This document shows, piece after piece, positions 42,962 to 51,186 of a DNA stretch of 64,000 nt. The position numbers and the translations under genes were made by a program. Each line of letters begins with the position of its first letter. Position 1 is the stretch's first letter. The notes beneath the pieces are model-generated. The model was not told where the DNA came from. It saw only the letters and a list, made by a program, of their open reading frames with translations, and ran no database searches. The DNA is from HGM04593 sp045636545 (lineage in GTDB: Bacteria > Bacteroidota > Bacteroidia > Bacteroidales > Bacteroidaceae): NCBI GenBank assembly GCA_045636545.1, contig JAZTXR010000007.1, forward strand, positions 15,761 through 79,760. Direction: 5' to 3'.

Positions 42962-44224
42962 ATGCAGAATTCAAATGTTAAGACAAGGCTCATTGTGTTG
43001 AGCTTTTTGCAGTTTGCAGTGTGGGGAGCCTATCTCACATCTATGGGACGTTATCTTGGTAATGCCGGTATGGGCAGCGACATCGGGTGGTTCTATTCGG
43101 TACAGGGAATAGTCTCAATCTTCATGCCGGCTCTCATAGGTATAATTGCCGACCGTTGGGTACCCGCCCAGCGCATGCTCTCTTTCTGTCACGCTGTTGC
43201 GGCGGTGTTTATGGGTATAACGGGCTACATTGGAATGGCAAAGGGTGCGGAGGTCGCTTTCAATGACCTCTTCTGGACGTATACCGTCAGTGTGGCATTC
43301 TATATGCCAACGTTGGCACTCTCAAACTCTGTCTCCTATTCCGTGCTCAACCAGGCCGGGCTGGACACGGTGAAGGCCTTTCCTCCAATTCGCGTGTTCG
43401 GAACAATCGGTTTCATTGTGTCAATGTGGATTGTTGACCTTACTGGTTTCCAAAATGATTATTCGCAGTTCTTTGCATCGGCTGTATGGGGTGTGCTGCT
43501 TGCTGCATACTCTTTGACTCTGCCCAATTGTCCGGTGGACAAGAGTGCCGAGAAAAAAACGCTTGCATCGGCTTTCGGCCTCGATGCCTTCAAACTTTTC
43601 GGTCAGCGCAGAATGGCGCTCTTCTTTGTGTTCTCGATGCTGCTTGGTGCTGCATTGCAGGTTTCGAACGGCTATGCCAATATGTTCATCAGCGGCTTTG
43701 GCGGGATAGAGAAGTATGCCGGTACATTCGCTGTGGAACATACTAATATGCTCATCTCATTGTCGCAGATGTCCGAGACCCTTTGCATCCTGCTCATTCC
43801 GTTTTTCCTCAGGAAATTCGGTATCAAGATTGTAATGCTCATTGCAATGCTGGGTTGGGTGTTCCGTTTCGGCTTCTTCGCGGTGGGCGACCCTGCAATG
43901 CCCGGCGTGCTTCTGTTTGTGCTTTCAATGGTAGTGTATGGTGTGGCATTTGACTTCTTCAATGTGTCGGGTTCGCTTTTTGTTGACAAGGAGACCCCCG
44001 AGAATATGCGTTCAAGCGCACAGGGACTGTTCATGCTCATGACAAATGGTCTTGGTGCATCCATAGGTGTCATTGCGGCACAGGAGGTGGTCAACTACTT
44101 TACCGCGAACCAGACGAACTTCGCGGGCTGGACATCGGCCTGGTATATATTTGCAGGTTATGCATTGGTGATTGCCGTGTTGTTTGCCCTTGTGTTCAAG
44201 GAGAAGAAGGCAAGTGATGCCTGA
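42962..44224 (+). CDS. Nucleoside permease (NupG/XapB-type MFS)
   Basis: A 420-residue polytopic protein with 12 predicted membrane helices. It begins VKTRLIVLSFLQFAVWGAYL and has the RVFGTIGFIVSMWIVDL motif and the central loop PNCPVDKSAEKKTLASAFGL as in the nucleoside:proton symporter family. It likely imports nucleosides across the inner membrane, which fits the nearby cytidine deaminase and hpt for salvage, although these are separate operons. Confidence 0.9.
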   Translation: MQNSNVKTRLIVLSFLQFAVWGAYLTSMGRYLGNAGMGSDIGWFYSVQGIVSIFMPALIGIIADRWVPAQRMLSFCHAVAAVFMGITGYIGMAKGAEVAFNDLFWTYTVSVAFYMPTLALSNSVSYSVLNQAGLDTVKAFPPIRVFGTIGFIVSMWIVDLTGFQNDYSQFFASAVWGVLLAAYSLTLPNCPVDKSAEKKTLASAFGLDAFKLFGQRRMALFFVFSMLLGAALQVSNGYANMFISGFGGIEKYAGTFAVEHTNMLISLSQMSETLCILLIPFFLRKFGIKIVMLIAMLGWVFRFGFFAVGDPAMPGVLLFVLSMVVYGVAFDFFNVSGSLFVDKETPENMRSSAQGLFMLMTNGLGASIGVIAAQEVVNYFTANQTNFAGWTSAWYIFAGYALVIAVLFALVFKEKKASDA

Positions 44225-44232
44225 TATATGAT

Positions 44233-44787
44233 ATGGTAGAGCTTGTTGTAACCGACATAATGTCCAAGGTCGCCGACCATCGCGCACATGTACTTCTGCT
44301 TGGCGAGAAGGATGGGCTGCGCCGCATAATAGTCTCTCTGGGCTTCCTTGAGGCGCAGGCGATAGCATTGGTGCTGCGTGGCATCAAGGCCGACCGTCCT
44401 TTGACACACGACCTCTTCGGTGGGCTGGCTACGGCGTTCGGTATCGCTCTGCAGTATGTTCTCATTGACAGGATAATCGACGGTACTTTCTGTGCCCGGT
44501 TATTTTACATACAGGACGGAATTGAGCGTAGTATCGACTCTCGCACAAGCGATGCCATTGCCATTGCCCTGCGTGCCGGTGCGCCGATATATATTGAGGA
44601 TGAACTGCTTTCGCGTATGTGTGTGCATGACGAACGGAACGGCGCATTTTCCATTCCCATCACAGCTGCCGATGAGGCTACACTTCGCGTGGCTATGGAC
44701 AATGCCGTAAAGGTGGAAAATTATGAGTTGGCACACAAACTGAAGGAGGAGATAGAGTCCCGTCATACAGCACGGGAAAATACGTAA
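44233..44787 (+). CDS. Bifunctional nuclease (BFN, DUF151) and UVR-motif protein
   Basis: A 184-residue protein: BFN/DUF151 domain at about 1-135 (LGEKDGLRRIIVSLGFLEAQ, RPLTHDLFGGL, SRTSDAIAIALRAGAPIYIE) followed by a C-terminal UVR-like helix hairpin (VENYELAHKLKEEIESR). Family members have been described as nucleases, but the cellular role in Bacteroidota is not known to me. It starts 8 bp after the permease and precedes rsmE by 23 bp. Confidence 0.87.
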   Translation: MVELVVTDIMSKVADHRAHVLLLGEKDGLRRIIVSLGFLEAQAIALVLRGIKADRPLTHDLFGGLATAFGIALQYVLIDRIIDGTFCARLFYIQDGIERSIDSRTSDAIAIALRAGAPIYIEDELLSRMCVHDERNGAFSIPITAADEATLRVAMDNAVKVENYELAHKLKEEIESRHTARENT

Positions 44788-44810
44788 CAAGAACATTAAA
44801 CACTGACAGT

Positions 44811-45512
44811 ATGGCACTTTTTTATGTACCCGATATTGCAAATACGTGGGAACTCTCTGAAGAGGAGGCAACACACGCCTTGCGTGTTCTGCGCCTTACC
44901 GTAGGTGCAGAGCTTGAGATAACCGATGGTAAAGGAAATCTCTACAGGACGACAATAGCTTCCATTGCAGGCAAGCACTGTTATGTAGAGCCTTGTGCGC
45001 CGTTTGAAATGTCCAAGAACTGGCGTGGTAATGTGCATATAGCCATAGCTCCTACAAAGAATATGGACCGCATAGAGTGGTTTGCCGAGAAGGCCACGGA
45101 GATTGGTCTGGATGCGGTGACTTTTCTTAATTGCCGCTTCTCTGAGCGCAAGGTTATAAAACCCGAGCGTGTGGAGCGCATTGTGGTGTCGGCAATGAAG
45201 CAGTCGCTCAAATACAGCAAGCCTGTGGTGGGCGAAATTGTCGATTTCAAGAAATTCATTGCCATAGAGCGCCCCGGTGCAAAGTTCATAGCGCACTGCT
45301 ATGACAGCGAGAGGGTGCTGCTGAAGGATGTGCTTGCTGTGGGAAAGGATGCGACTGTGCTCATTGGCCCCGAGGGTGATTTCAGCCCCGAGGAGGTGCA
45401 GCTTGCCGTCAAGGCCGGCTACAGGCCTGTGAGCCTTGGCAGTTCGCGTCTGCGTACCGAGACTGCAGCCCTTGTTGCGTGCCACACATTTATATTGAAA
45501 AACGAGGTATGA
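44811..45512 (+). CDS. rsmE: 16S rRNA (uracil(1498)-N(3))-methyltransferase
   Basis: A 233-residue SPOUT methyltransferase acting on U1498 of 16S rRNA. N-terminal PUA-like domain (EEATHALRVLRLTVGAELEI), then the trefoil-knot segments with IGPEGDFSPEEV, and LGSSRLRTETAALVACH forming the SAM site. Full length. Its stop overlaps the truA start as ATGA, so these two RNA-modification genes are coupled. Confidence 0.94.
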   Translation: MALFYVPDIANTWELSEEEATHALRVLRLTVGAELEITDGKGNLYRTTIASIAGKHCYVEPCAPFEMSKNWRGNVHIAIAPTKNMDRIEWFAEKATEIGLDAVTFLNCRFSERKVIKPERVERIVVSAMKQSLKYSKPVVGEIVDFKKFIAIERPGAKFIAHCYDSERVLLKDVLAVGKDATVLIGPEGDFSPEEVQLAVKAGYRPVSLGSSRLRTETAALVACHTFILKNEV

Positions 45513-46261
45513 CACAGCGTTACTTCATCTTCTTCTCATACGACGGTGCCGCCTATCACGGTTGGCAGGTACAACCCAATGCGGTAACCGTGCAGCAGGT
45601 GCTTGAGGAAGCGCTGGCAACCATCTTGCGTGTGCCTGTCCCTCTTGTGGGTGCAGGGCGCACAGACACCGGCGTGAATGCCGAGTGCATGGTGGCGCAT
45701 GCCGATTTGCCATCGGGTGTGGACATTGCGCAGCTCATATATAAACTGAACCGTATTCTGCCGCCAGACATTGCCGTTAGCGATATAAAGCATGTGCGCG
45801 ACGATGCCCATGCACGCTTCGATGCCATGTCGCGCCGTTACCGCTATCGCGTGGTGACGGCAAAATCCCCTTTTGCCCGCCGTTACGCTTTGCGTGTCAT
45901 GCCCGGAATTGATTTTGAAGTGATGAACCGTGCTGCTGAGTTGCTGTATGAATATACCGATTTCACCAGTTTCAGTAAACTGCATACTGATGTAAAGACC
46001 AATAACTGCAAGGTTACATACGCGGCTTGGCGCAATGTAGGTGCAGACGAGTGGGTTTTTGAGATTGAGGCCGACCGCTTCCTGCGCAATATGGTGCGTG
46101 CCATTGTGGGTACACTGCTCCTCGTGGGACGTGGCAAGATGACAATAGACGGTTTCCGCGATGTCATTGAGAACAAGGCGCGTGGTGAGGCTGGCGACTC
46201 GGCCATTGGTGAAGCCCTTTTTCTTGTAAATGTTGAATATCCGAAAGAGATTTATCTGTGA
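45509..46261 (+). CDS. truA: tRNA pseudouridine synthase A
   Basis: A 250-residue enzyme forming pseudouridine at positions 38-40 of the tRNA anticodon stem. The catalytic Asp is in GAGRTDTGVNAE; other conserved segments are FFSYDGAAYHGWQ, FDAMSRRYRYRV and EIEADRFLRNMVRAIVGTLL. I use ATG 45509, which has a GAGG just upstream and overlaps the rsmE stop; the frame extends 10 codons further without support. Confidence 0.95.
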   Translation: MTQRYFIFFSYDGAAYHGWQVQPNAVTVQQVLEEALATILRVPVPLVGAGRTDTGVNAECMVAHADLPSGVDIAQLIYKLNRILPPDIAVSDIKHVRDDAHARFDAMSRRYRYRVVTAKSPFARRYALRVMPGIDFEVMNRAAELLYEYTDFTSFSKLHTDVKTNNCKVTYAAWRNVGADEWVFEIEADRFLRNMVRAIVGTLLLVGRGKMTIDGFRDVIENKARGEAGDSAIGEALFLVNVEYPKEIYL

Positions 46262-47157
46262 TGTGGACATTGCTTGCTTTTATGTCGGCGGCACTGCTTG
46301 GGTGCTATGACTTCTTCAAGAAGGTGTCGTTGAAGGATAATTCTGTTTTGGCGGTATTGTTCCTGAACACCCTTTTCTCTTCACTTATCTTTGTTCCTTT
46401 CATATTGTTGTCGCACGCGGGTGTGATAACGTCCGGGCAGCTGTATGTGCCGTCAATCGGTGCAGATGTCCATCTTTTGCTGCTTCTGAAAGCGGTGATT
46501 GTGCTCTCCTCGTGGTTGTGTGGCTATATAGGCATAAAGCACCTGCCAATAACCATTGTGTCGCCGATACAGTCTACCCGTCCGGTAATGGTGCTTTTGG
46601 GTGCACTGTTCATCTTTGGAGAGTCGCTGAATCTTTATCAATGGATTGGTGTTCTCATTGCCATGCTCTCAGTCTTTCTGCTCAGCCGCAGCGGAAAGCG
46701 CGAGGGTATTGATTTTGTCAAGAACCGTTGGGTTGCGTTTGTTGCATTGGCGGCGCTCTTCGGTGCTATGAGCGCGCTTTATGACAAGTATCTGATGCGT
46801 TCCATAGAGCCGATAGTAGTGCAGTCGTGGTTCAATATATACCAGTGTGTATTGATGGGGATTATCATCGTGGTGATGAATGCCCTGAACCCCACACAGC
46901 GCAGCCGCAAGTTTCTGTGGCGTTGGTCAATACCGATGATATCCCTATTTCTTGGTCTGGCCGATTTCTGTTATTTTACAGCGCTGGCGCAGGATGGTGC
47001 ACTCATTGCCGTTGTCTCAATGATAAGGCGAGGCAGTGTCGTGGTTTCGTTTGTGTTCGGAGCACTGCTGTTGCATGAGAAGAACATCAAGAGTAAAGCT
47101 ATTGATGTGTTGATGATATTGATTGGATTGTTTTTCCTATATTTGGGTTCGAAATGA
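46261..47157 (+). CDS. EamA/DMT-superfamily transporter
   Basis: A 298-residue protein with ten predicted membrane helices and two EamA-like halves (conserved IVSPIQSTRPVMVLLGALFI in the first, ALIAVVSMIRRGSVVVSFVF in the second). Members export or import small metabolites; the substrate is unknown. ATG at 46261 overlaps the truA stop by 1 bp (TGATG); a GTG directly before it is possible. Coupled at its 3' end to the DUF3256 gene (ATGA). Confidence 0.87.
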   Translation: MWTLLAFMSAALLGCYDFFKKVSLKDNSVLAVLFLNTLFSSLIFVPFILLSHAGVITSGQLYVPSIGADVHLLLLLKAVIVLSSWLCGYIGIKHLPITIVSPIQSTRPVMVLLGALFIFGESLNLYQWIGVLIAMLSVFLLSRSGKREGIDFVKNRWVAFVALAALFGAMSALYDKYLMRSIEPIVVQSWFNIYQCVLMGIIIVVMNALNPTQRSRKFLWRWSIPMISLFLGLADFCYFTALAQDGALIAVVSMIRRGSVVVSFVFGALLLHEKNIKSKAIDVLMILIGLFFLYLGSK

Positions 47158-47771
47158 GAAAGTTGTTTTTTATAGTTATGCTGTTGTGTGGCGCGGCATC
47201 GCAGGTATCTGGGCAGGATATGCGTGCTCTCTTTCTGGAGGCTCCCGAGAATGTGTTCCCGTTGCTGTCCAAGAGCTATCGTGCGGATTTGGTTGATTAT
47301 ATTGATGCAGGTATGGCTGCTAAGGTTACCAACAGACTCGATGGTTCCTGTGTGCTTGAAGAACTCAGTCGTGACTATCTGAGGCTTGCAACCACGGCTT
47401 CGTCATCAATGCAGGCAAAGTTGTTGCCGGTGAATGGCGACACCGTGATATGTGTGGTGAGGAATGTGAAGGCCGAAGCTGTCGATAGCCGCATATATTT
47501 CTATGACAAGGAGTGGAATGTGCTTGATGGCAGTGGAATGTTCATCTTCCCGTCCATCAGGGATTTCTTTGTTTCTGATTCCGCAGCCGATGAGTGGACC
47601 GATGCTTGCGACATATATCTTGTTTCACTTACACTTTCGGCAACTGATAATATTCTTGTTGCAGAGTATACGATGCCTGCTTATATGAACGTGGATGAAG
47701 CCGAGAAAATAAGGCCTATGCTGCGTAAGCTCGTATACCGTTGGAATGGCGGCTGCTTTGTCATTCAATAA
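47154..47771 (+). CDS. DUF3256 family secreted protein
   Basis: A 205-residue protein with a signal peptide (about residues 1-20, cleavage near VSG-QD). The mature part starts MRALFLEAPENVFPLLSKSY and contains DLVDYIDAGMAAKVTNRLDG, the pattern of the DUF3256 family found in Bacteroidales. No enzymatic motif recognised. Probably periplasmic or surface-exposed. Last gene of the rsmE-truA-transporter run; the next terminator is 140 bp downstream. Confidence 0.8.
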   Translation: MRKLFFIVMLLCGAASQVSGQDMRALFLEAPENVFPLLSKSYRADLVDYIDAGMAAKVTNRLDGSCVLEELSRDYLRLATTASSSMQAKLLPVNGDTVICVVRNVKAEAVDSRIYFYDKEWNVLDGSGMFIFPSIRDFFVSDSAADEWTDACDIYLVSLTLSATDNILVAEYTMPAYMNVDEAEKIRPMLRKLVYRWNGGCFVIQ

Positions 47772-47910
47772 AAGGAATATATCTATTCTGCTCAATTCCG
47801 GTTTGCTGAACTTGCTTATCTCATTATCTGCGCGTTTAAATGATTCTTTTGCAGGGTTCTCAACGCTCATTTTTGCTTTGTTGAGTATGAAAACCGGTCT
47901 ATATTATTGC

Positions 47911-47952
47911 TATAAAAAACCTATGGCAACTAGTTGCCATAGGTTTTTTATA
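47911..47952. terminator. Bidirectional terminator (42-bp perfect palindrome)
   Basis: A perfect 21+21 bp palindrome centred on ACTAGT, with A6 on the left and T6 on the right edge of the stem, so it works on both strands. It lies between the plus-strand DUF3256 gene and the convergent barrel gene (18 bp from its stop). Confidence 0.9.
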
Positions 47953-47970
47953 GTCATGGAATGCCGTTGT

Positions 47971-48900
47971 TTAGAAACGGAAACCAATTCTGAATCGCGG
48001 AGCCGAAAATAAACCTATCTGGTGATGTGTTGCAATATAGTTTGTCGCGGCTTTAGGAGCTATTCTTACCATACTTCCTACATATGATACAGGCTGTACT
48101 TCAAAGCCTACGACAAGACCCTTTGCAACTGAATACTCGATACCTGTGGTCGCAGCTGCTTTCAAAGCCATGATTTGTCCGGCACGCGAGTTTGGAATGT
48201 ACATCTCAATAGGGTCCTCAAGCATTTCAGATTCACCAATATCGGCAGAATCATCAGCGTTGTCTTCACTTTCGATATCGTTGGGGACAGTCTCGCCTGT
48301 GTAAGGGAGTACTGTCTGGATGTTACCCATCTGCCAACCCAGCGTTCCACCGATATAAATGTTGATGCGTTCGTTACGTGTGTTGAAATAGTAGTTTGAG
48401 CCAATACTTGCCGACCAGATGTTTGTCAGACGGCCTTCCAGATACTGACTTTGTTGTACCGGGAGGTTGTTGACCGAATTGTCTCCCTCGATAAAATCCT
48501 TGGAAGGTGTCATCGTGATATTCATATTGAACATCATGTTGATGTCAAGATTATCTGTAATGAAGTATTTGGCTTGTAATCCAATGAGATTTACCAAACT
48601 GTTATTTTCCAAAGAACCAAGATTGAGGTATATGCCAGGGTCACCCGATTGGTTGGGTGTACCATCGTTGCTTGGCAATCCTACTGGGTTCCAAAAGTTT
48701 CCATTGTTGTAGTACGTAGGCAACAAATATCCGCTGAGGTCTTGGTGGAACATCTGGCTGTTGCCAATGTGGGCAGATATCTCCCATTGACCCTTGCGGG
48801 GAGCGAACGACACATCACGCTTGTTTTCTTTGGCTTGTTGTGCCATGGTTGGCACAACAAGTAAAAGGGTAAACAACGCTATGCATAGTCTCTTGTTCAT
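47971..48900 (-). CDS. Outer-membrane beta-barrel protein
   Basis: A 309-residue protein with a signal peptide (MNKRLCIALFTLLLVVPTMA, cleavage before QQ). The mature part alternates polar and hydrophobic residues with many aromatic girdle positions (WSASIGSNYYFNTR, INIYIGGTLGWQMG, VVGFEVQPVSYVG) and ends FRIGFRF, a C-terminal Phe typical of BAM substrates. An acidic loop lies near 210-230 (SEDNADDSADIGESE). It is 63 bp downstream of the coiled-coil lipoprotein gene and presumably co-transcribed. Function unknown; perhaps an anchor or channel working with the lipoprotein. Confidence 0.75.
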   Translation of the reverse strand: MNKRLCIALFTLLLVVPTMAQQAKENKRDVSFAPRKGQWEISAHIGNSQMFHQDLSGYLLPTYYNNGNFWNPVGLPSNDGTPNQSGDPGIYLNLGSLENNSLVNLIGLQAKYFITDNLDINMMFNMNITMTPSKDFIEGDNSVNNLPVQQSQYLEGRLTNIWSASIGSNYYFNTRNERINIYIGGTLGWQMGNIQTVLPYTGETVPNDIESEDNADDSADIGESEMLEDPIEMYIPNSRAGQIMALKAAATTGIEYSVAKGLVVGFEVQPVSYVGSMVRIAPKAATNYIATHHQIGLFSAPRFRIGFRF

Positions 48901-48963
48901 AACAATGCTTTTTTTGTTTAATAAGGTATAATCGTTGTTTTATTCGGTTGGAGCATCGCCTTC

Positions 48964-50811
48964 TTACTCCTCTTCGCCTTCAGGCTCGTCGGTAGCGGGC
49001 TCGTCTGTCTCAGGTGCTTCATATCCTGCTTCGGGAATGCCGGTGTAGAGTTCACCTGATTCGTGTGCTTCGATAATCTTGTTGATAGTTGTCTTGTAAA
49101 CATCAACGATTGTCTCGTAAGCGGCTACTTCACGCTCAGTGGCCTCGATGGCGTCGTTAATCTCGTCGATGATTGTCAATCCTAATTCGTCGCCTTCTTC
49201 GGGGTCATAGAAGATGATGCCTTCCTCTTTTACTGATTTCAAGAATCCTTCAATCTGGGCTTTATCTTCTTTTGCCGATAGCAGATCTTCTTTCTTTTCT
49301 GCAATGAACTTTTCTAAGCTTTGGCTCTCCTCGTTATTTCCACCAATAGTCACAACTTTACCTGTTGTCTCGTCGTAACAGATGAATGAATCATAAGTCT
49401 TATTTCTGATAGCATATTCGAGTTGCGCGATTGTCTCCTGTAGAACCTTTCCTCTTGTTGCAATGTTGCCCAATTCTGCTACGGTGCTGTATGGGTTCGC
49501 GTCAGAGAATACTTCGTATTTCTTTCCATCGACTGTAACAGTTGTGCTACCTTTTATCATGAAGCACTCAAGCTCATCGGACCAATATAACTTCGCGTCG
49601 TATTTGTCTTTGATACTCTCGATCTGGTCTTTGATTTTGGCAATACCATCATCAATTGATTTAATTTGCTGTTCTGCCTCTGCCACCTGGTTCTCCATAG
49701 TCTTTATGATGGAATTCCATGCGTTATTCTTTTCTTCGTCACCGTTATTATTTTCTTCGTCACCGTAGTAAGTGTCGATTTTTGCTTTACACTTGTTGAT
49801 GAGGATTCTGATGATGCTTTCATACTCGTTGAGTTGGATACCGCTTAGGGTGTAGTTGTCTATCATTAAGCCGTCGATATCAAAGATTTCGGCAATGTTT
49901 GACTCTGTCTTTGACTCCATCTTTGACTGATAGCTGTAGCTTGCAAGAGTTTCATCGAAATCCCTCAAAATGTTGTTGAAGTCTTCACTTATATTGGTCG
50001 AGACATTGTGTCTGTTGATTGTGAAGGTTCTTGTATCCTTTTTCTTGGCCTGCTCGTCATAGATGTTTTTCTCATACTTGGCAATGTCGCGTGCATCAGC
50101 TTCCGTGTACTGCTTTTTCTTTAGGATTTCTCTCATTTTCTCAACCTCTTCCTTGTCAAGATCTTTAAGAGCTTGTTTTGCTTCAACCAACTGCTTCTCC
50201 AAGTTTTCTGTGTCGGTTACGCTAATTTTGGCAATCTCTTCGAGCTTTGCGATGAAGCCTTCGAGAATTTCTATCTCTTGTGTCTTTTCTACCAATGTCA
50301 TTTCCATGTACTCGACAAACAGTTCTTTGTCTTTTTCAAAAATGTATTTGGTTACTTCGAGCATAGCCAATCTCTTACGAGAAGCGTTTAACCCTTCCAT
50401 TGCTTTAGAAAGCTTTGCTTCATACTCGAGCATTTCTTCTGCCACAACTTCGTCTTTCATATTGGTCATGGCCATTCTTATTTTGATGATAGCAGCAATG
50501 TATTCTTGCTCAGCCTCGGCAAGACGTACATAGTAGGCGTACATTGCTTCCTGTGCAGCTGCCATTGCCTCGAGTTTGTTTGCTTCATGTTCGATACGCA
50601 AAAGTTCAAGTTCGAGCTTTGCTTTTTCTACTTCAATCATTTCGAGCTGTGCTTTTGCCGAACGGAATTGTGCCAATGCTTTTAGATAATCGGCTTTTGC
50701 GGTACGCATGGCTTCGATACCTGTCGGTTCAGTTGTTTCAATACAACTGTTGAGAGTCAATGTAGCACCTCCCATCATGAAAGCAGCTACAAGATAAAGT
50801 CCTTTTCTCAT
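48964..50811 (-). CDS. Large coiled-coil lipoprotein, unknown function
   Basis: A 615-residue lipoprotein with a signal peptide and lipobox Cys at about residue 23 (TLTLNSC). Residues 35-260 are almost continuous heptad-rich, Ala/Glu/Lys-rich helix (LAQFRSAKAQLEMIEVEKAK and onward), with further coiled coils near 365-400 and 490-570. Between them is a short beta-like stretch (YWSDELECFMIKGSTTVTVD). The C-terminus is acidic (about 15 Glu/Asp in the last 25). I recognise no family. It may be a periplasm- or surface-spanning rod with the barrel encoded next to it; this is inference. Confidence 0.75.
   Translation of the reverse strand: MRKGLYLVAAFMMGGATLTLNSCIETTEPTGIEAMRTAKADYLKALAQFRSAKAQLEMIEVEKAKLELELLRIEHEANKLEAMAAAQEAMYAYYVRLAEAEQEYIAAIIKIRMAMTNMKDEVVAEEMLEYEAKLSKAMEGLNASRKRLAMLEVTKYIFEKDKELFVEYMEMTLVEKTQEIEILEGFIAKLEEIAKISVTDTENLEKQLVEAKQALKDLDKEEVEKMREILKKKQYTEADARDIAKYEKNIYDEQAKKKDTRTFTINRHNVSTNISEDFNNILRDFDETLASYSYQSKMESKTESNIAEIFDIDGLMIDNYTLSGIQLNEYESIIRILINKCKAKIDTYYGDEENNNGDEEKNNAWNSIIKTMENQVAEAEQQIKSIDDGIAKIKDQIESIKDKYDAKLYWSDELECFMIKGSTTVTVDGKKYEVFSDANPYSTVAELGNIATRGKVLQETIAQLEYAIRNKTYDSFICYDETTGKVVTIGGNNEESQSLEKFIAEKKEDLLSAKEDKAQIEGFLKSVKEEGIIFYDPEEGDELGLTIIDEINDAIEATEREVAAYETIVDVYKTTINKIIEAHESGELYTGIPEAGYEAPETDEPATDEPEGEEE
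49723..49764. repeat. 21-bp tandem duplication inside the coiled-coil lipoprotein gene
   Basis: Two 21-bp units differing at one base encode the repeated peptide GDEENNN-GDEEKNN. The unit is a multiple of three, so copy-number change would keep the frame. It probably arose by replication slippage. Confidence 0.75.
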
Positions 50812-50931
50812 GGTTGTTGATTTTTAGGTTAGTGAATAATTTTTTTCTTTGTTGTGCAATTGTAATGATTAAATTCAGGAAAAGCAAATTATTATTCTTT
50901 TTTTAAATGAAACTCTTTGAAAATTATTCAA

Positions 50932-51102
50932 TTATTTGTCAAGCATCAATTTGCAACAAGCCAATTGTACCATAGCTTCTGTTTTATCTGCTCTAAATTC
51001 GTAGTCAATAGCCAGTCTACGAAAACTCTCCTGATATGAGAATATTCTTTCTACATCCAACACTTGAGTTGTACTTTGAATCTTGTAGGGCATTTCTCCG
51101 GT
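50932..51102 (-). pseudogene. Remnant of an IS5-type DDE transposase (C-terminal end)
   Basis: In the 375-bp gap between the lipoprotein gene and capA, the minus strand carries 56 codons plus stop encoding a peptide with VERIFSYQESFRRLAIDYEF followed by KTEAMVQLACCKLML. This matches the C-terminal end of IS5-family transposases (V-E-R-x-F..F-R-R-L, then a Thr-Glu-Ala-Met helix). The frame is closed by TAA at 51103-51105 and no start is present, so only a decayed end remains. No terminal inverted repeats or target duplication were recognised. The rest of the gap (50812-50931) is AT-rich and must hold the lipoprotein promoter, but no exact TAnnTTTG box was found. Confidence 0.65.
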
Positions 51103-51186
51103 TTAAGAATAAATTCAATTGACCAGTTGGCATGTAATGGATTATCTGTTTAAATAAATGCTTTTCAATGAAATTCAAACAGCTTC

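Noticed and set aside
47746..48012. 88-codon plus-strand frame past DUF3256
   Set aside because: It crosses the 42-bp bidirectional terminator and enters the barrel gene on the opposite strand.
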